Part shown: piece by piece, positions 15,527-23,794 of the stretch | Layout: every line of letters starts with the position of its first letter | Position numbering within the stretch: position 1 is the stretch's first letter | Origin: Candidatus Krumholzibacteriia bacterium | GTDB taxonomy: Bacteria; Krumholzibacteriota; Krumholzibacteriia; G020349025 | NCBI GenBank assembly: GCA_035649275.1 | Contig: DASRJW010000101.1 | Span: 103,473 to 167,472, forward strand | Direction: 5' to 3' | DNA length: 64,000 nucleotides | The notes under the pieces: generated by a model | What the model was told of the DNA's origin: nothing | What the model saw: only the letters and a program-made list of their open reading frames with translations | The model's database searches: none | Translations under genes and position numbers: made by a program

Positions 15527-17245
15527 ATGCAAGCGAGAGCCACTGCGTTCGCTGGGGTCGTGGTCACCCTGCTCGCCGCCGCTTGCGCCGAACGACCGGC
15601 GCCGGCGACGCAGGTGTTCACGAACGGGAACATCTATACGCTCGCCGGCCCCGCCCCGGAGCGCGTCGAGAACGAGCCGCACGTTTCTGCCCTCGCCGTC
15701 CGCGACGGCCGCATCGTCGCTGCGGGCTCGGCCCAAGCCATGGGGCGTTACGTGGGAGACGCGACCCAGGTGGTGGATCTCGGCGGGCGCACCGCGGTGC
15801 CGGGTCTCGTGGATGCGCACGTGCACGTACAAGGTCTGGGGCGGGCGCTGAGCCAGGTGGATCTGGTGGGCACGCGGAGCTACGACGAGGTGATCGAGCG
15901 CGTTCAGAGCGGCGCCGCGGCGCTGCCGGCGGGGGAGTGGGTCCAAGGTCGCGGCTGGGATCAGAACGACTGGCCGGACACAGCCTTCCCGGAGCACGAA
16001 AAGCTCTCCGGCGCCGTGCCCGATCACCCGGTCTACCTGCGGCGGGTGGACGGCCATGCGGCGCTGCTCAACGCCACGGCTTTGCGCTTGGCCGGTATCG
16101 ACGCCGCCACGCGGGACCCTGCGGGTGGGCGCATCCTGCGGCGCGCCGACGGGAAACCGACCGGTGTGCTGGTGGACCGGGCCATGGATCTCGTCACCCC
16201 GAAGATCCCGGCGCCAGACCCGGCGGAGCGTCAACGACGCTTGCGTCTGGCGCTCGCGCACGCCGCCGCTCTCGGTCTCACCGGGCTCCACGATGCGGGC
16301 ATCCAGGCAGAGGATTTCGACGACTACCGCTTGCTGCTGGAACAAGGCGAGCTGCGCTTGCGTGTCTACGCGCTCCTCGACGGCACGCCGGAGCCGGGCT
16401 CGGCGACGGACTCGCTCCTCCAGCTCCTCTGCCGGGATGGCGGGCATCCCTTCGATCCGAGCGGGCACTTGGCGTTGCGCGCGGTCAAGCTCTACGCCGA
16501 CGGCGCCCTCGGTTCCCGCGGCGCGGCGTTGCTCGCGCCTTACAGCGACGAGCCCGGAACGCTCGGCCTGCCGCAGCACGACGCCGCGGCGTTCCTCGAG
16601 CTGGCGCGGCCGCTGCACGCGGCGGGGTTGCAGCTGGCGACGCACGCCATCGGCGATGCCGCCAACCGCATGGTGCTCGACACCTATGAAACGTTGCAAC
16701 GCGAGCTGCCCCGCCCCGACTGCCGCCACCGGGTAGAGCATGCGCAGGTGCTGGCGCCGGCCGACATCCCGCGCTTCGCGGGCTTAGGCGTCCTGCCGTC
16801 GATGCAGCCGACGCACTGCACCTCCGACATGCCCTGGGCGGGAGCGCGGCTCGGCCCGGAGCGCGAAAAGGGCGCCTACGCCTGGAGGTCGCTCCGCGCC
16901 ACCGGTGCGATGATCGTCGCTGGCTCGGATGCGCCGGTGGAATCCCTGGATCCGCTCCTCGGCTTGTACGCCGCCGTCACCCGTGAGGACACGAGCGGCG
17001 CTCCCGCCGGTGGCTGGCACGCCGAGCAGCGCCTGAGCCGTTCCGAAGCGCTCCGCGCTTTCACCGCCTGGGCGGCATACGCCTCCTTCACCGAGAGCGA
17101 AGGCGGCACGCTGGAGACCGGCAAGCGCGCCGATCTCAGCGTCTTCGACCGCGACCTGCTCCGCGTCGAGCCACGGGAATTGCTGCAGGCGCGCGCCATG
17201 CTGACCGTCGTGGGTGGAGAGATCGTCTACGAGCGCCGGGAATGA
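15527..17245 (+). CDS. Amidohydrolase lipoprotein (YtcJ-like)
   Basis: This 572-residue amidohydrolase of the YtcJ (DUF3108-free, amidohydrolase 3) group has metal ligands in VDAHVHVQG (HxH), the buried lysine region in AVKLYADGALGSRGA, His in THAIGDAAN and HRVEHAQ, and the late Asp in GSDAPVES. YtcJ-like enzymes hydrolyse amide bonds of small or N-formyl substrates, which are not predictable here. The N-terminus is a lipoprotein signal (VVVTLLAAAC), so the enzyme is probably anchored on the outer face of a membrane and works on imported or extracellular compounds. The ATG at 15527 follows CGGAGG. It ends directly against the stop of the convergent lyase gene. Confidence 0.9.
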   Translation: MQARATAFAGVVVTLLAAACAERPAPATQVFTNGNIYTLAGPAPERVENEPHVSALAVRDGRIVAAGSAQAMGRYVGDATQVVDLGGRTAVPGLVDAHVHVQGLGRALSQVDLVGTRSYDEVIERVQSGAAALPAGEWVQGRGWDQNDWPDTAFPEHEKLSGAVPDHPVYLRRVDGHAALLNATALRLAGIDAATRDPAGGRILRRADGKPTGVLVDRAMDLVTPKIPAPDPAERQRRLRLALAHAAALGLTGLHDAGIQAEDFDDYRLLLEQGELRLRVYALLDGTPEPGSATDSLLQLLCRDGGHPFDPSGHLALRAVKLYADGALGSRGAALLAPYSDEPGTLGLPQHDAAAFLELARPLHAAGLQLATHAIGDAANRMVLDTYETLQRELPRPDCRHRVEHAQVLAPADIPRFAGLGVLPSMQPTHCTSDMPWAGARLGPEREKGAYAWRSLRATGAMIVAGSDAPVESLDPLLGLYAAVTREDTSGAPAGGWHAEQRLSRSEALRAFTAWAAYASFTESEGGTLETGKRADLSVFDRDLLRVEPRELLQARAMLTVVGGEIVYERRE

Positions 17246-18190
17246 TCAGGGCTGCACCGCCCGCTTCCAGGTGTCCTCGTCCACGTTGCGTCCGGTGAGC
17301 ACCACGCACACCGGCTCCGGCAGGCGCAGGCCGTCGAGGAGCGCCGCCACGCCCACGGCGGCCGAGCCCTCCACGCGCAACCCTTCCTGGTGCCACAACC
17401 AGCCCATGCTCTCCGCGAGGCGCGCTTCGGAAACCAGACGGATGTCGTCGACCCAGCGCTGCACGTACGGGAAGCTCTGCGCCCCGGCACCGCCTTCCAA
17501 GCCGTCGGCCAGCGTCGGCGGCCCGTGGTGCTGGAGCAGCACCTGGCCACGGCGGCGGGATTCGAACATGGCCGGTGTGGCTTCGGATTGCACCCCGACG
17601 AGGCGCACCTGCGGGCGCAGCGCTTTGATCACGCACCCGAGCCCGGCGATGAGGCCGCCGCCGCCGACCGGCACCAGCAGGCTCGCCAGCTCGGGGAGTT
17701 GCTCCAGGATCTCGAGACCGAGCGTGCCGCCATTCCCCGCCATGATCGCCGGATCGTCGAAGGAGACGTAGAGAGCGCCGGTGGACGCCGCCCAGCGCCT
17801 CGCTTCGGCTTCGGCGGCGTCGAAGCTCTCCGTGTCCACGACGGTGATCGCCGCCCCCAGCGCGGCGATGGCGTCTCGCTTCACCTGCGGGCTCGACCTA
17901 GGGACGAAGAGCCGCGGCGGGCGGCCGAGTCCGTGCAGGGCGTAGGCCATGCCGAGACCGTGGTTCCCCGCCGAAGCGGTCACCCACTCCCGGGGATCGT
18001 GGCAGACCGCTCGCAGCCCCAAGGGGCCGCGCACCTTGAAGGACCCGGTCACCTGGGCGCACTCGAGCTTGAAGTAGAGACGCTCCACGCCGAGGTGCGT
18101 CGGGTTGGCAGAGCGGCGCATGGGGGTGCGGCGGGAGCGGCGCTCCACGGCGGGCCGCAAGTGGCGCACGAGATGCAAGCTGAGATCCAT
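17246..18190 (-). CDS. PLP-dependent ammonia-lyase (threonine dehydratase/serine racemase type)
   Basis: This 314-residue protein is a fold-type II PLP enzyme. The lysine that binds PLP lies in TGSFKVRG, the substrate loop is ASAGNHGLGMAYA, and the phosphate clamp is VPVGGGGLIAGLG. This matches threonine/serine ammonia-lyases and serine racemase (about 320 residues) without a regulatory ACT domain. It probably deaminates threonine or serine, supplying 2-oxobutanoate or pyruvate; the exact substrate is not settled by the sequence. The ATG at 18190 lies behind GGAGGGCCGGC. Upstream in-frame codons are antisense-like. Confidence 0.87.
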   Translation of the reverse strand: MDLSLHLVRHLRPAVERRSRRTPMRRSANPTHLGVERLYFKLECAQVTGSFKVRGPLGLRAVCHDPREWVTASAGNHGLGMAYALHGLGRPPRLFVPRSSPQVKRDAIAALGAAITVVDTESFDAAEAEARRWAASTGALYVSFDDPAIMAGNGGTLGLEILEQLPELASLLVPVGGGGLIAGLGCVIKALRPQVRLVGVQSEATPAMFESRRRGQVLLQHHGPPTLADGLEGGAGAQSFPYVQRWVDDIRLVSEARLAESMGWLWHQEGLRVEGSAAVGVAALLDGLRLPEPVCVVLTGRNVDEDTWKRAVQP

Positions 18191-18516
18191 GCCGGCCCTC
18201 CGGACTCGCGGCGCCGCCCAGCGTGCGCGAGCGTCGCCGCGGCCATATTGCGCACATTGCACGCTATCGCGCAAAAGCGGAGCCCGCAAGGCGGCGTGCC
18301 GCCCCAAGCGGCGCGGAAAGTGCCCGTAGCGGCGCGCCGCGCCGATCCAGACGCGGTGCGGCATATCCAGGGTTGCCGTTCTGGAGCGGCGGTGCCCTCG
18401 CGAGGGTGGCCCTGGTGCAGCGGGCACGGGACGTGCGTGGAGGCGGAGCGATGCGGTGCCGATGCCGTGGTGCGGCGTGGAGCGTCGCGTCGGAGACGGA
18501 CGAAACGAGGTTCGAG
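18191..18516 (+). promoter_or_regulatory. Divergent intergenic region (326 bases) between the lyase gene and the pilin operon
   Basis: No gene is supported here. An inverted repeat of six-base arms (TTGCGC at 18248-18253 and GCGCAA at 18269-18274) has centres 21 bases apart, about two helical turns, as expected for a dimeric regulator. The minus strand has an AATAT-like -10 candidate near this repeat. No good sigma-70 pair was seen on the plus strand for the pilin operon; a GAGG sequence 7 bases before 18517 is its only ribosome binding candidate. The regulatory role is inference. Confidence 0.4.
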
Positions 18517-18906
18517 ATGCCGAAAAAGATCGCACACGAGGGGCGTCGCGCCGGTTTCACCATGGTCGAGGCGTTGGTGGCGCTGACGATCTTCGGCATC
18601 GGCACCATCATGCTCATGCAGCTGGCGCCGCGAGCCTCCCAGTACGCCACCCGCGCCCGGGTGATGAGCCGGGCGAACGCGCTGGCGCAGGCCAAGGTGG
18701 AAGAACTCCGCAGCCTGCCGAAGCTCCACGCCGATCTCGGTGCCGGCACCCACGACGATCCGAACAACCCCATCGAGGGCGCTTTCACTCGTTCCTGGGA
18801 TGTCATCGAAGACGACCCCATCGACGGGATGCGCAAGGTCGAGGTCCAGGTGCGTGTGGTGACTTCGAGCAGTGACAGCGTCACGACACTGGTGACCTAC
18901 TTCTGA
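18517..18906 (+). CDS. Type IV pilin-like protein (PilV-type minor pilin)
   Basis: This 129-residue protein has a class III prepilin N-terminus: a short leader ending in AG, then FTMVEALVALTIFGIG with Glu at +5, followed by a long hydrophobic helix. The remainder is a short soluble part with no known enzyme motif (RSWDVIEDDPIDGMRKVEVQV), as in PilV/GspI-like minor pilins. It is the first gene of the pilin operon, with the next start 7 bases later. Minor pilins prime pilus assembly or form the tip complex. The major pilin and assembly ATPase are not in this window. Confidence 0.8.
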   Translation: MPKKIAHEGRRAGFTMVEALVALTIFGIGTIMLMQLAPRASQYATRARVMSRANALAQAKVEELRSLPKLHADLGAGTHDDPNNPIEGAFTRSWDVIEDDPIDGMRKVEVQVRVVTSSSDSVTTLVTYF

Positions 18907-18913
18907 CGAGGGC

Positions 18914-21900
18914 ATGACCATGAAAAAGGCACGAAGCGAACACGGTTTCACTCTCTACGAGTTCCTGGTGTCGACCATGGTCGTCGGCGTGGCCTTGCTC
19001 GCGACGATGCTGGTCACCAGCCAGATGGGAACGCAGCTGCACCACGAGCGCGGTCGCGTCTCCGGGACGGACAACGCCCGGGTGGCCCTGGACGAAGTCA
19101 CGCGCATCCTGCGCTCCGCCGGCTCTCAGGCCGATATGTCCCGCGGCCAGAACCGCTTCGTCTACGCCGGGCCCTGGAGCGTCGGCCTCAACGCCAACCT
19201 CTTCCCGCTGGAAAACGACGACGCCGCCGCGGCGCCGGCGGCCCTCGATCCAGACCTGGAGAATGGCTCGGTCACCCTCGACGGGAGCACCAGCTACACG
19301 CCGCCCCGCGCTTTCGAGACCGGCGCCGAGACCATCCTGCTCACGGTGGATTCGAACCGCGACGGCAGCGTTTCCAGCGGTGACGCCGCTGACGACGAGG
19401 AAGAGGACTCGGACACGCCCAACGATCTGGTGCTCAAAGCCTTCGTCTACGGCAGCGACGGCGCCGCCAACACGGTGACCAACACAGGTTTGGCGGTGCT
19501 CCGCGGCCCCGCCGCCGACGAGGACGGCATGGTGCCGCAGCCGCTCTTCCGCTACTGGGTGGACGACGACAACGACACGGATACGCCGGCGGTCCTGCAC
19601 GGCGACACCGACGCCAACGGCCAGCTCTCGCAGACCGAGATCGCCGCTCTCGACCCGGTGCCGGCCAACGACCTCGCCCTCATCGAGCGCGTCGACGTCA
19701 CCGCCACCACCGAGGGGCTGCACCCGCGCAAGCAGGCCGAGTGGAACGTCCTGGAGTCCTCGGTGAGCTTCCGCAACCGGCAGACGACGGCGGCCCGAGT
19801 CATCGGCGTCGTCTTCCACGACTACAACCAGAACGGCACGCGGGAGCAGGCCGAGGTCCCCCTGGGCGGCGTCGTGGTGCGCTGCAGCAACGGCAACGCC
19901 ACCAAGACCGGCGCCGACGGGCGCTACCAGTTCGTCCTCCCCCCGGGCAACTACTCCATCACCGAAATCGACCGCGTTGGCTACGTGAGCACGACGCCGA
20001 ACACGGTGGCCATTGTGCCGATCCCGGGGGACTACGTGGAGCTCAACTTCGGCGACGTTTCCCAGGGCGGCACCGGCTTCATCCACGGCTTGGTCTATCA
20101 CGACCAGGGCCGCAACGGTCAATTCGACAGCGGCCAGGACTGGGGGATGGCGGGGATCCGCGTCTTCCTCGACACCGGGGCCACGGTGCAGACCGATACC
20201 CTCGGGGCTTTCTCCTTCGCGGTGAGTGTCGGCAACTACACGATCACCGAGGTGGACTCGGTGGGCTACGCCTCGAGCACGCCCAATATCGTCGAGGTGA
20301 ACCTGGCGGCGGATGGCGACTCCGTGCAGGTCGACTTCGGCGACTACCCGCTCCGCGCCTCCGGCGAGATCGCCGGCATCGTCTACCTGGACGCGGACAA
20401 CGACGGCGTCCGGGACAACAAAGAGAACGGCATCGCCAACGTCAGCATCACGCTGGACGACGCCGACGTCACCACCACCGACGCCAGCGGCAACTTCCAC
20501 TTCGTCGCCGAGGTGGGCGCGCACCAGGTCACCGAGGCCGATCCGCCCGCCCACACCTCGTCCACGGTGAACACCGTCGACGTGGACGTGGTGGAAAACC
20601 AGACGGTAAACGTCGAGTTCGGCGACATCGCCCAGCAAGACGTCAGCTTCCAGGAGATCGTCCTCTCCGAGACCGAGCGGGCCCTGTCCATCAACGCTGG
20701 CGACATGAAAGAGGACAACCGGGGCGACTTCGACATGGTCCTGGGGACCCACTACGTGGGCGGCACCAACGACATCCTCACCTGGTGGAACGAGCGCAAG
20801 ACCTCGAGCACGCCCAACTCGGCCATCTTCAGCCAGACCCCGTCGTACCAGCGTGTGGTGGCGGCGGACGTGAACGCCGTGGTGGCGCGGGATCTCAACA
20901 ACGATGGTGCCATGGACCTGGTCACCGGCCTCGGCACCGCCACCTCCAACCTGGCGGTGTGGATCACGCAGACGGGAACGAACGCCGGCAGGTTGCCGAC
21001 GGCACCGACGCAGCGCTACACCGCCGCTCTGGCCATGTCGGTGAACGACGTCGTCTCCGGCAAGTTCGATGACGACGCCTATCCGGACCTCGCCGTCGGC
21101 ACCACCTCGGGCTTCGGCACCGGCCGTGTGGAAATCTGGCACGGCCGGGGCGGCGCCAGCTTCCAGAGGTCCGACACGGACATCTACACCAGCTTCCTCA
21201 TGTACTCCGGCGGCACACCGGTGAGCGAAGCGCTGGGCGAGGTCGTGACCCTGGCGGCGCACGACTTCAGCGGCGACGGCGTCGACGACATCGTCGTCGG
21301 CTGCCGTGCCAGCAGCTCCGTGAGCCATGTCTATCTGCTAGTGCACGGCGCCGCCTTCCAGGACAGCCTGCAAGGTGGTGGCGGCGCCATCATCGTGCCG
21401 ATCGAGCTGCAGTATTACACTGCCGTGGACCGCTTGACGATCTCCGGCAGCATCAGCGACGTGCTGGCGCTGGACATGAAGGAAGACGGCAACAACGACA
21501 CGGACATCGTCGTCGCCACTTCCACCAGCTCCACCGCCGGCAACGTGCAGGTCTGGCACAACCGCGGCGGCTACCGCTTCGGCCTCGGCACCGGCGGCCC
21601 CAGCGTCAGCCCCGACGATCAAGTGAATCCGGGTGGCGCGCCGCTCACGCTGAGCGCCGCCAAGGTGGACAATGACGTTTTCCCGGACCTCTTCGTCGGC
21701 ACCCGCACCGGCACGGCTTACACCGGAGCGGTGGTGCTGTACCGGGCCTACGGCTTCCTGCCGGAAAAGGGCACGGTGATCTCCAGCTCCAGCGTCGGCG
21801 AGATCGTCACCATGGTGTCCGCCGACTTCAACAAGGACAGCGCCCCGGACTTGGCGGTGGGCTCGCGGACCTCGGTGTCCACCGGCAAGGTCGTGGTCTT

Positions 21901-21925
21901 CTTCAACGAGCGACAGGCGCTCTAG
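18914..21925 (+). CDS. Prepilin fused to three SdrD-B-like domains and a seven-repeat FG-GAP propeller (putative pilus-tip adhesin)
   Basis: This 1003-residue protein starts with a prepilin signal (EHG, then FTLYEFLVS; cleavage after Gly11, Glu at +5) and a hydrophobic helix like PilW. Residues 40-295 are a pilin body holding Ca2+-loop-like stretches (DSNRDGSVSSGD, DTDANGQLSQTE). Residues 296-381, 388-478 and 484-571 are three similar beta modules, each opening with IxGxVYxDxNxxG loops and closing with VELNFGD or a variant, as in SdrD-B/carboxypeptidase-like domains. From 578 to the end come seven FG-GAP/VCBS-type repeats, such as DLNNDGAMDLVTG, DFSGDGVDDIVVG and DFNKDSAPDLAVG, as in integrin alpha propellers. 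PilY1/PilC tip adhesins are separate proteins; here an adhesin-like head is fused to a pilin. No other explanation fits as well. Function is inferred. Confidence 0.8.
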   Translation: MTMKKARSEHGFTLYEFLVSTMVVGVALLATMLVTSQMGTQLHHERGRVSGTDNARVALDEVTRILRSAGSQADMSRGQNRFVYAGPWSVGLNANLFPLENDDAAAAPAALDPDLENGSVTLDGSTSYTPPRAFETGAETILLTVDSNRDGSVSSGDAADDEEEDSDTPNDLVLKAFVYGSDGAANTVTNTGLAVLRGPAADEDGMVPQPLFRYWVDDDNDTDTPAVLHGDTDANGQLSQTEIAALDPVPANDLALIERVDVTATTEGLHPRKQAEWNVLESSVSFRNRQTTAARVIGVVFHDYNQNGTREQAEVPLGGVVVRCSNGNATKTGADGRYQFVLPPGNYSITEIDRVGYVSTTPNTVAIVPIPGDYVELNFGDVSQGGTGFIHGLVYHDQGRNGQFDSGQDWGMAGIRVFLDTGATVQTDTLGAFSFAVSVGNYTITEVDSVGYASSTPNIVEVNLAADGDSVQVDFGDYPLRASGEIAGIVYLDADNDGVRDNKENGIANVSITLDDADVTTTDASGNFHFVAEVGAHQVTEADPPAHTSSTVNTVDVDVVENQTVNVEFGDIAQQDVSFQEIVLSETERALSINAGDMKEDNRGDFDMVLGTHYVGGTNDILTWWNERKTSSTPNSAIFSQTPSYQRVVAADVNAVVARDLNNDGAMDLVTGLGTATSNLAVWITQTGTNAGRLPTAPTQRYTAALAMSVNDVVSGKFDDDAYPDLAVGTTSGFGTGRVEIWHGRGGASFQRSDTDIYTSFLMYSGGTPVSEALGEVVTLAAHDFSGDGVDDIVVGCRASSSVSHVYLLVHGAAFQDSLQGGGGAIIVPIELQYYTAVDRLTISGSISDVLALDMKEDGNNDTDIVVATSTSSTAGNVQVWHNRGGYRFGLGTGGPSVSPDDQVNPGGAPLTLSAAKVDNDVFPDLFVGTRTGTAYTGAVVLYRAYGFLPEKGTVISSSSVGEIVTMVSADFNKDSAPDLAVGSRTSVSTGKVVVFFNERQAL

Positions 21926-21947
21926 CTGCGCGGAAGGAGTGAGGACG

Positions 21948-23216
21948 ATGGTGCGGGCACGTCACAGCGAGCGCGGCGCGGCTCTGGTCCTGGCTCTGGC
22001 CCTGCTCCTCGCGCTCGGCTTCGTAGGCGCGGCGCTCATCTACACCGCCGGCGGCGACCTCAAGGTTTCCGGCCAGGACCGGCGCGGCACGCAGGCGCAG
22101 TTCGCCGCCGAGGCGGGGGTGCAGGAGGCGCTCAACCGGCTGTCGCTGCGCCCAGGCACCGATGTCACCGTGAACAGCGAGACCTTCGACGCCTGCATCC
22201 GGGACACCGTCCCCGGCCTCGACCCGGATTGGGAGGTGGACGTCTATGCCCCCGGGGGCGCCACGCCGACCTCGGCCAACCCCAACGCCGGCTTCACGCC
22301 CACGGTGCAGGATCTCGCCAGCAATCCGCTCGACTACCTACGCGAGGGCCAGCTTGTCACCATCCGGCACAAGTGGCGCGATCTGAACGGCGACAGCGTG
22401 CGCGACGCCGGTGAGATCGTGCGCTACGACGCCAGCCGCATCCCGCCGGAGAACACCACCGAGGGCTCGGTGATCGAGGTCATCGAGGTGGCGGGGCACT
22501 CCACCGAGGCCAGACGCCGGCTGCGGGTCGAGGTGACCCGCTTTCCCTTCACCCCCAACCTCCTCGCCGCGCTCAACTGCAACACCGGCGCCGACCTGCG
22601 AGGCACCGTGAACGTCTGCGGCCACAACCACCGGATCGACACGCCGGAGAACTCGAATCTGGAGTCGGTCCCGCCGTGCTCGGCTTTCGACGAGGGCTAC
22701 GACGATCTGCCGGCGGTGATGACCACCGGAGATCCAGTGCTGACGGGCGGCTCCACCAACCTCGAGGGGGTGCCTGCGGCCATGGACACGGTGAGTACCA
22801 ATCCCTTCTACAGCCTGGCCGAGGCGCTCGGCGTCACCCAGGACGTGGTGGACATGATCCTTGCCGATCCGGATCACACCTCGTCCAGGGACGGCAACCC
22901 GCTCGAGGGCATCACCTACATCGCAGGCGACGCCACCGGCGGGGAGAAATTCAACAGCACGAGCGGCGAGGGGCTCCTCTACGTGAAGGGCGACCTGGAC
23001 ATCTCGGGCGGCTTCTGGTGGCGCGGCCTCGTCTACGTCGAGGGCGACATCAAGATCACCGGCAACGCCTGGGTCCTGGGCGCAATCATGTGTCAGGGCA
23101 AAAGCGAATACGGCATCGGCGGCGGCAATCCGACTGTCCTCTACAGCCGCGACGCCATCCGGCTGGCTCTGGAGCTCGCCTTCGACTACATCGTCATCTC
23201 CTGGAAGGAGCTGTGA
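21948..23216 (+). CDS. PilX-like minor pilin with beta-rich C-terminus
   Basis: This 422-residue protein has a PilX N-terminal signature (RGAALVLALALLLALGFVGAAL) and a soluble body with a Ca2+-loop-like stretch RDLNGDSVRDAGE. The C-terminal 100 residues repeat short glycine-rich turns (GLLYVKGDLDISGGFWWRGL, VYVEGDIKITGNAWVLGAIM), like a small beta-helix. It lacks Glu at +5, as PilX proteins commonly do. The ATG at 21948 was chosen over an in-frame GTG at 21939 because AGGAG lies about 8 bases before the ATG. The start is 22 bases after the fusion gene stop. The role is probably pilus priming or tip assembly. Confidence 0.78.
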   Translation: MVRARHSERGAALVLALALLLALGFVGAALIYTAGGDLKVSGQDRRGTQAQFAAEAGVQEALNRLSLRPGTDVTVNSETFDACIRDTVPGLDPDWEVDVYAPGGATPTSANPNAGFTPTVQDLASNPLDYLREGQLVTIRHKWRDLNGDSVRDAGEIVRYDASRIPPENTTEGSVIEVIEVAGHSTEARRRLRVEVTRFPFTPNLLAALNCNTGADLRGTVNVCGHNHRIDTPENSNLESVPPCSAFDEGYDDLPAVMTTGDPVLTGGSTNLEGVPAAMDTVSTNPFYSLAEALGVTQDVVDMILADPDHTSSRDGNPLEGITYIAGDATGGEKFNSTSGEGLLYVKGDLDISGGFWWRGLVYVEGDIKITGNAWVLGAIMCQGKSEYGIGGGNPTVLYSRDAIRLALELAFDYIVISWKEL

Positions 23217-23695
23217 TGCGCGCAGGGGACCGCCGGGGCTTCTCGCTGCCCGAGCTCATGGTCGGGGTGGTCATCATCGGCATCGTGCTCGCGGCTTCGA
23301 TCCCGAACTTCAACTCCTACCGCGAGTCGCAGCGCATGTCTTCGGCCTGCGATCGTCTGTCCGCGGCCTGCCGCGAGGGCCGGGCGCGGGCGCGGGCGCG
23401 GAACCACCAGATCGTGCTCGACTACCGCACGGACGACAACGAGATGGCCTTCATCGACGACGCCAACGACAACGGCGTCGCCGACGTCGGCGAGGCCGTG
23501 GAAGTCTACGCGCTGCCCGAGGGCGTCACCATGTCCGCCACCACCTTCACCAACGACCAGCTCATCTTCAACGGTCGCGGGAACGCCGTCGGCGGCGGCA
23601 GCGTCACCCTCATCGCCGGGGACCACGTCGATCCCCGCGCCGTCCGCGTTTCCGCCGGGACCGGCGAGGTGCGGGTGGTGCCCCTCGGCAACTGA
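23216..23695 (+). CDS. FimT/GspH-like pseudopilin
   Basis: This 159-residue protein has a prepilin N-terminus (RRG then FSLPELMVGVVIIGIVLAASIPNF) with Glu at +5, and a small C-terminal body as in GspH/FimT. It contains a Ca2+-loop-like stretch (DDANDNGVADVGE). The start codon overlaps the previous stop (ATGA), with AAGGAG nearby, so it is coupled to the PilX-like gene. GspH-like pseudopilins sit near the tip of the pilus or pseudopilus. It is the last gene of the four-gene operon. Confidence 0.82.
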   Translation: MRAGDRRGFSLPELMVGVVIIGIVLAASIPNFNSYRESQRMSSACDRLSAACREGRARARARNHQIVLDYRTDDNEMAFIDDANDNGVADVGEAVEVYALPEGVTMSATTFTNDQLIFNGRGNAVGGGSVTLIAGDHVDPRAVRVSAGTGEVRVVPLGN

Positions 23696-23731
23696 CGCCG
23701 AGGCCCCCAATCCCTTGTCCCCCAGCCGCCC

Positions 23732-23753
23732 CGGCCCCGCCGACAGGGGGCCG
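23732..23753 (+). terminator. Hairpin downstream of the pilin operon
   Basis: The seven-base arms CGGCCCC (23732-23738) and GGGGCCG (23747-23753) flank an 8-base loop, 36 bases after the last pilin stop. There is no T-run, so it is only terminator-like. It overlaps the -35 region of the following promoter. Confidence 0.4.
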
Positions 23754-23768
23754 CGAAAACGTTATATT
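23740..23768 (+). promoter_or_regulatory. Promoter candidate for the cysteine desulfurase-nadA operon
   Basis: CCGACA at 23740-23745 matches TTGACA in four positions and TATATT at 23763-23768 matches TATAAT in five, with a 17-base spacer. The predicted transcript starts about 20 bases before the ATG at 23795, which has GGGAG nearby. Confidence 0.5.
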
Positions 23769-23794
23769 GGGCCGACGGCCGAACCGGGAGCCCC

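Noticed and set aside
15527-17245. A start further upstream for the amidohydrolase at 15089
   Set aside because: The upstream frame is antisense to mutY and lacks a signal. The ATG at 15527 has CGGAGG and starts a lipoprotein signal.
18881-21328. An 815-codon open frame on the minus strand over the pilin-adhesin gene
   Set aside because: It is antisense to the plus-strand fusion gene, which has clear domains. The minus frame is Val, Gly, His and Asp rich, as expected from the GC-rich mirror of Asp/Asn/Thr codons.
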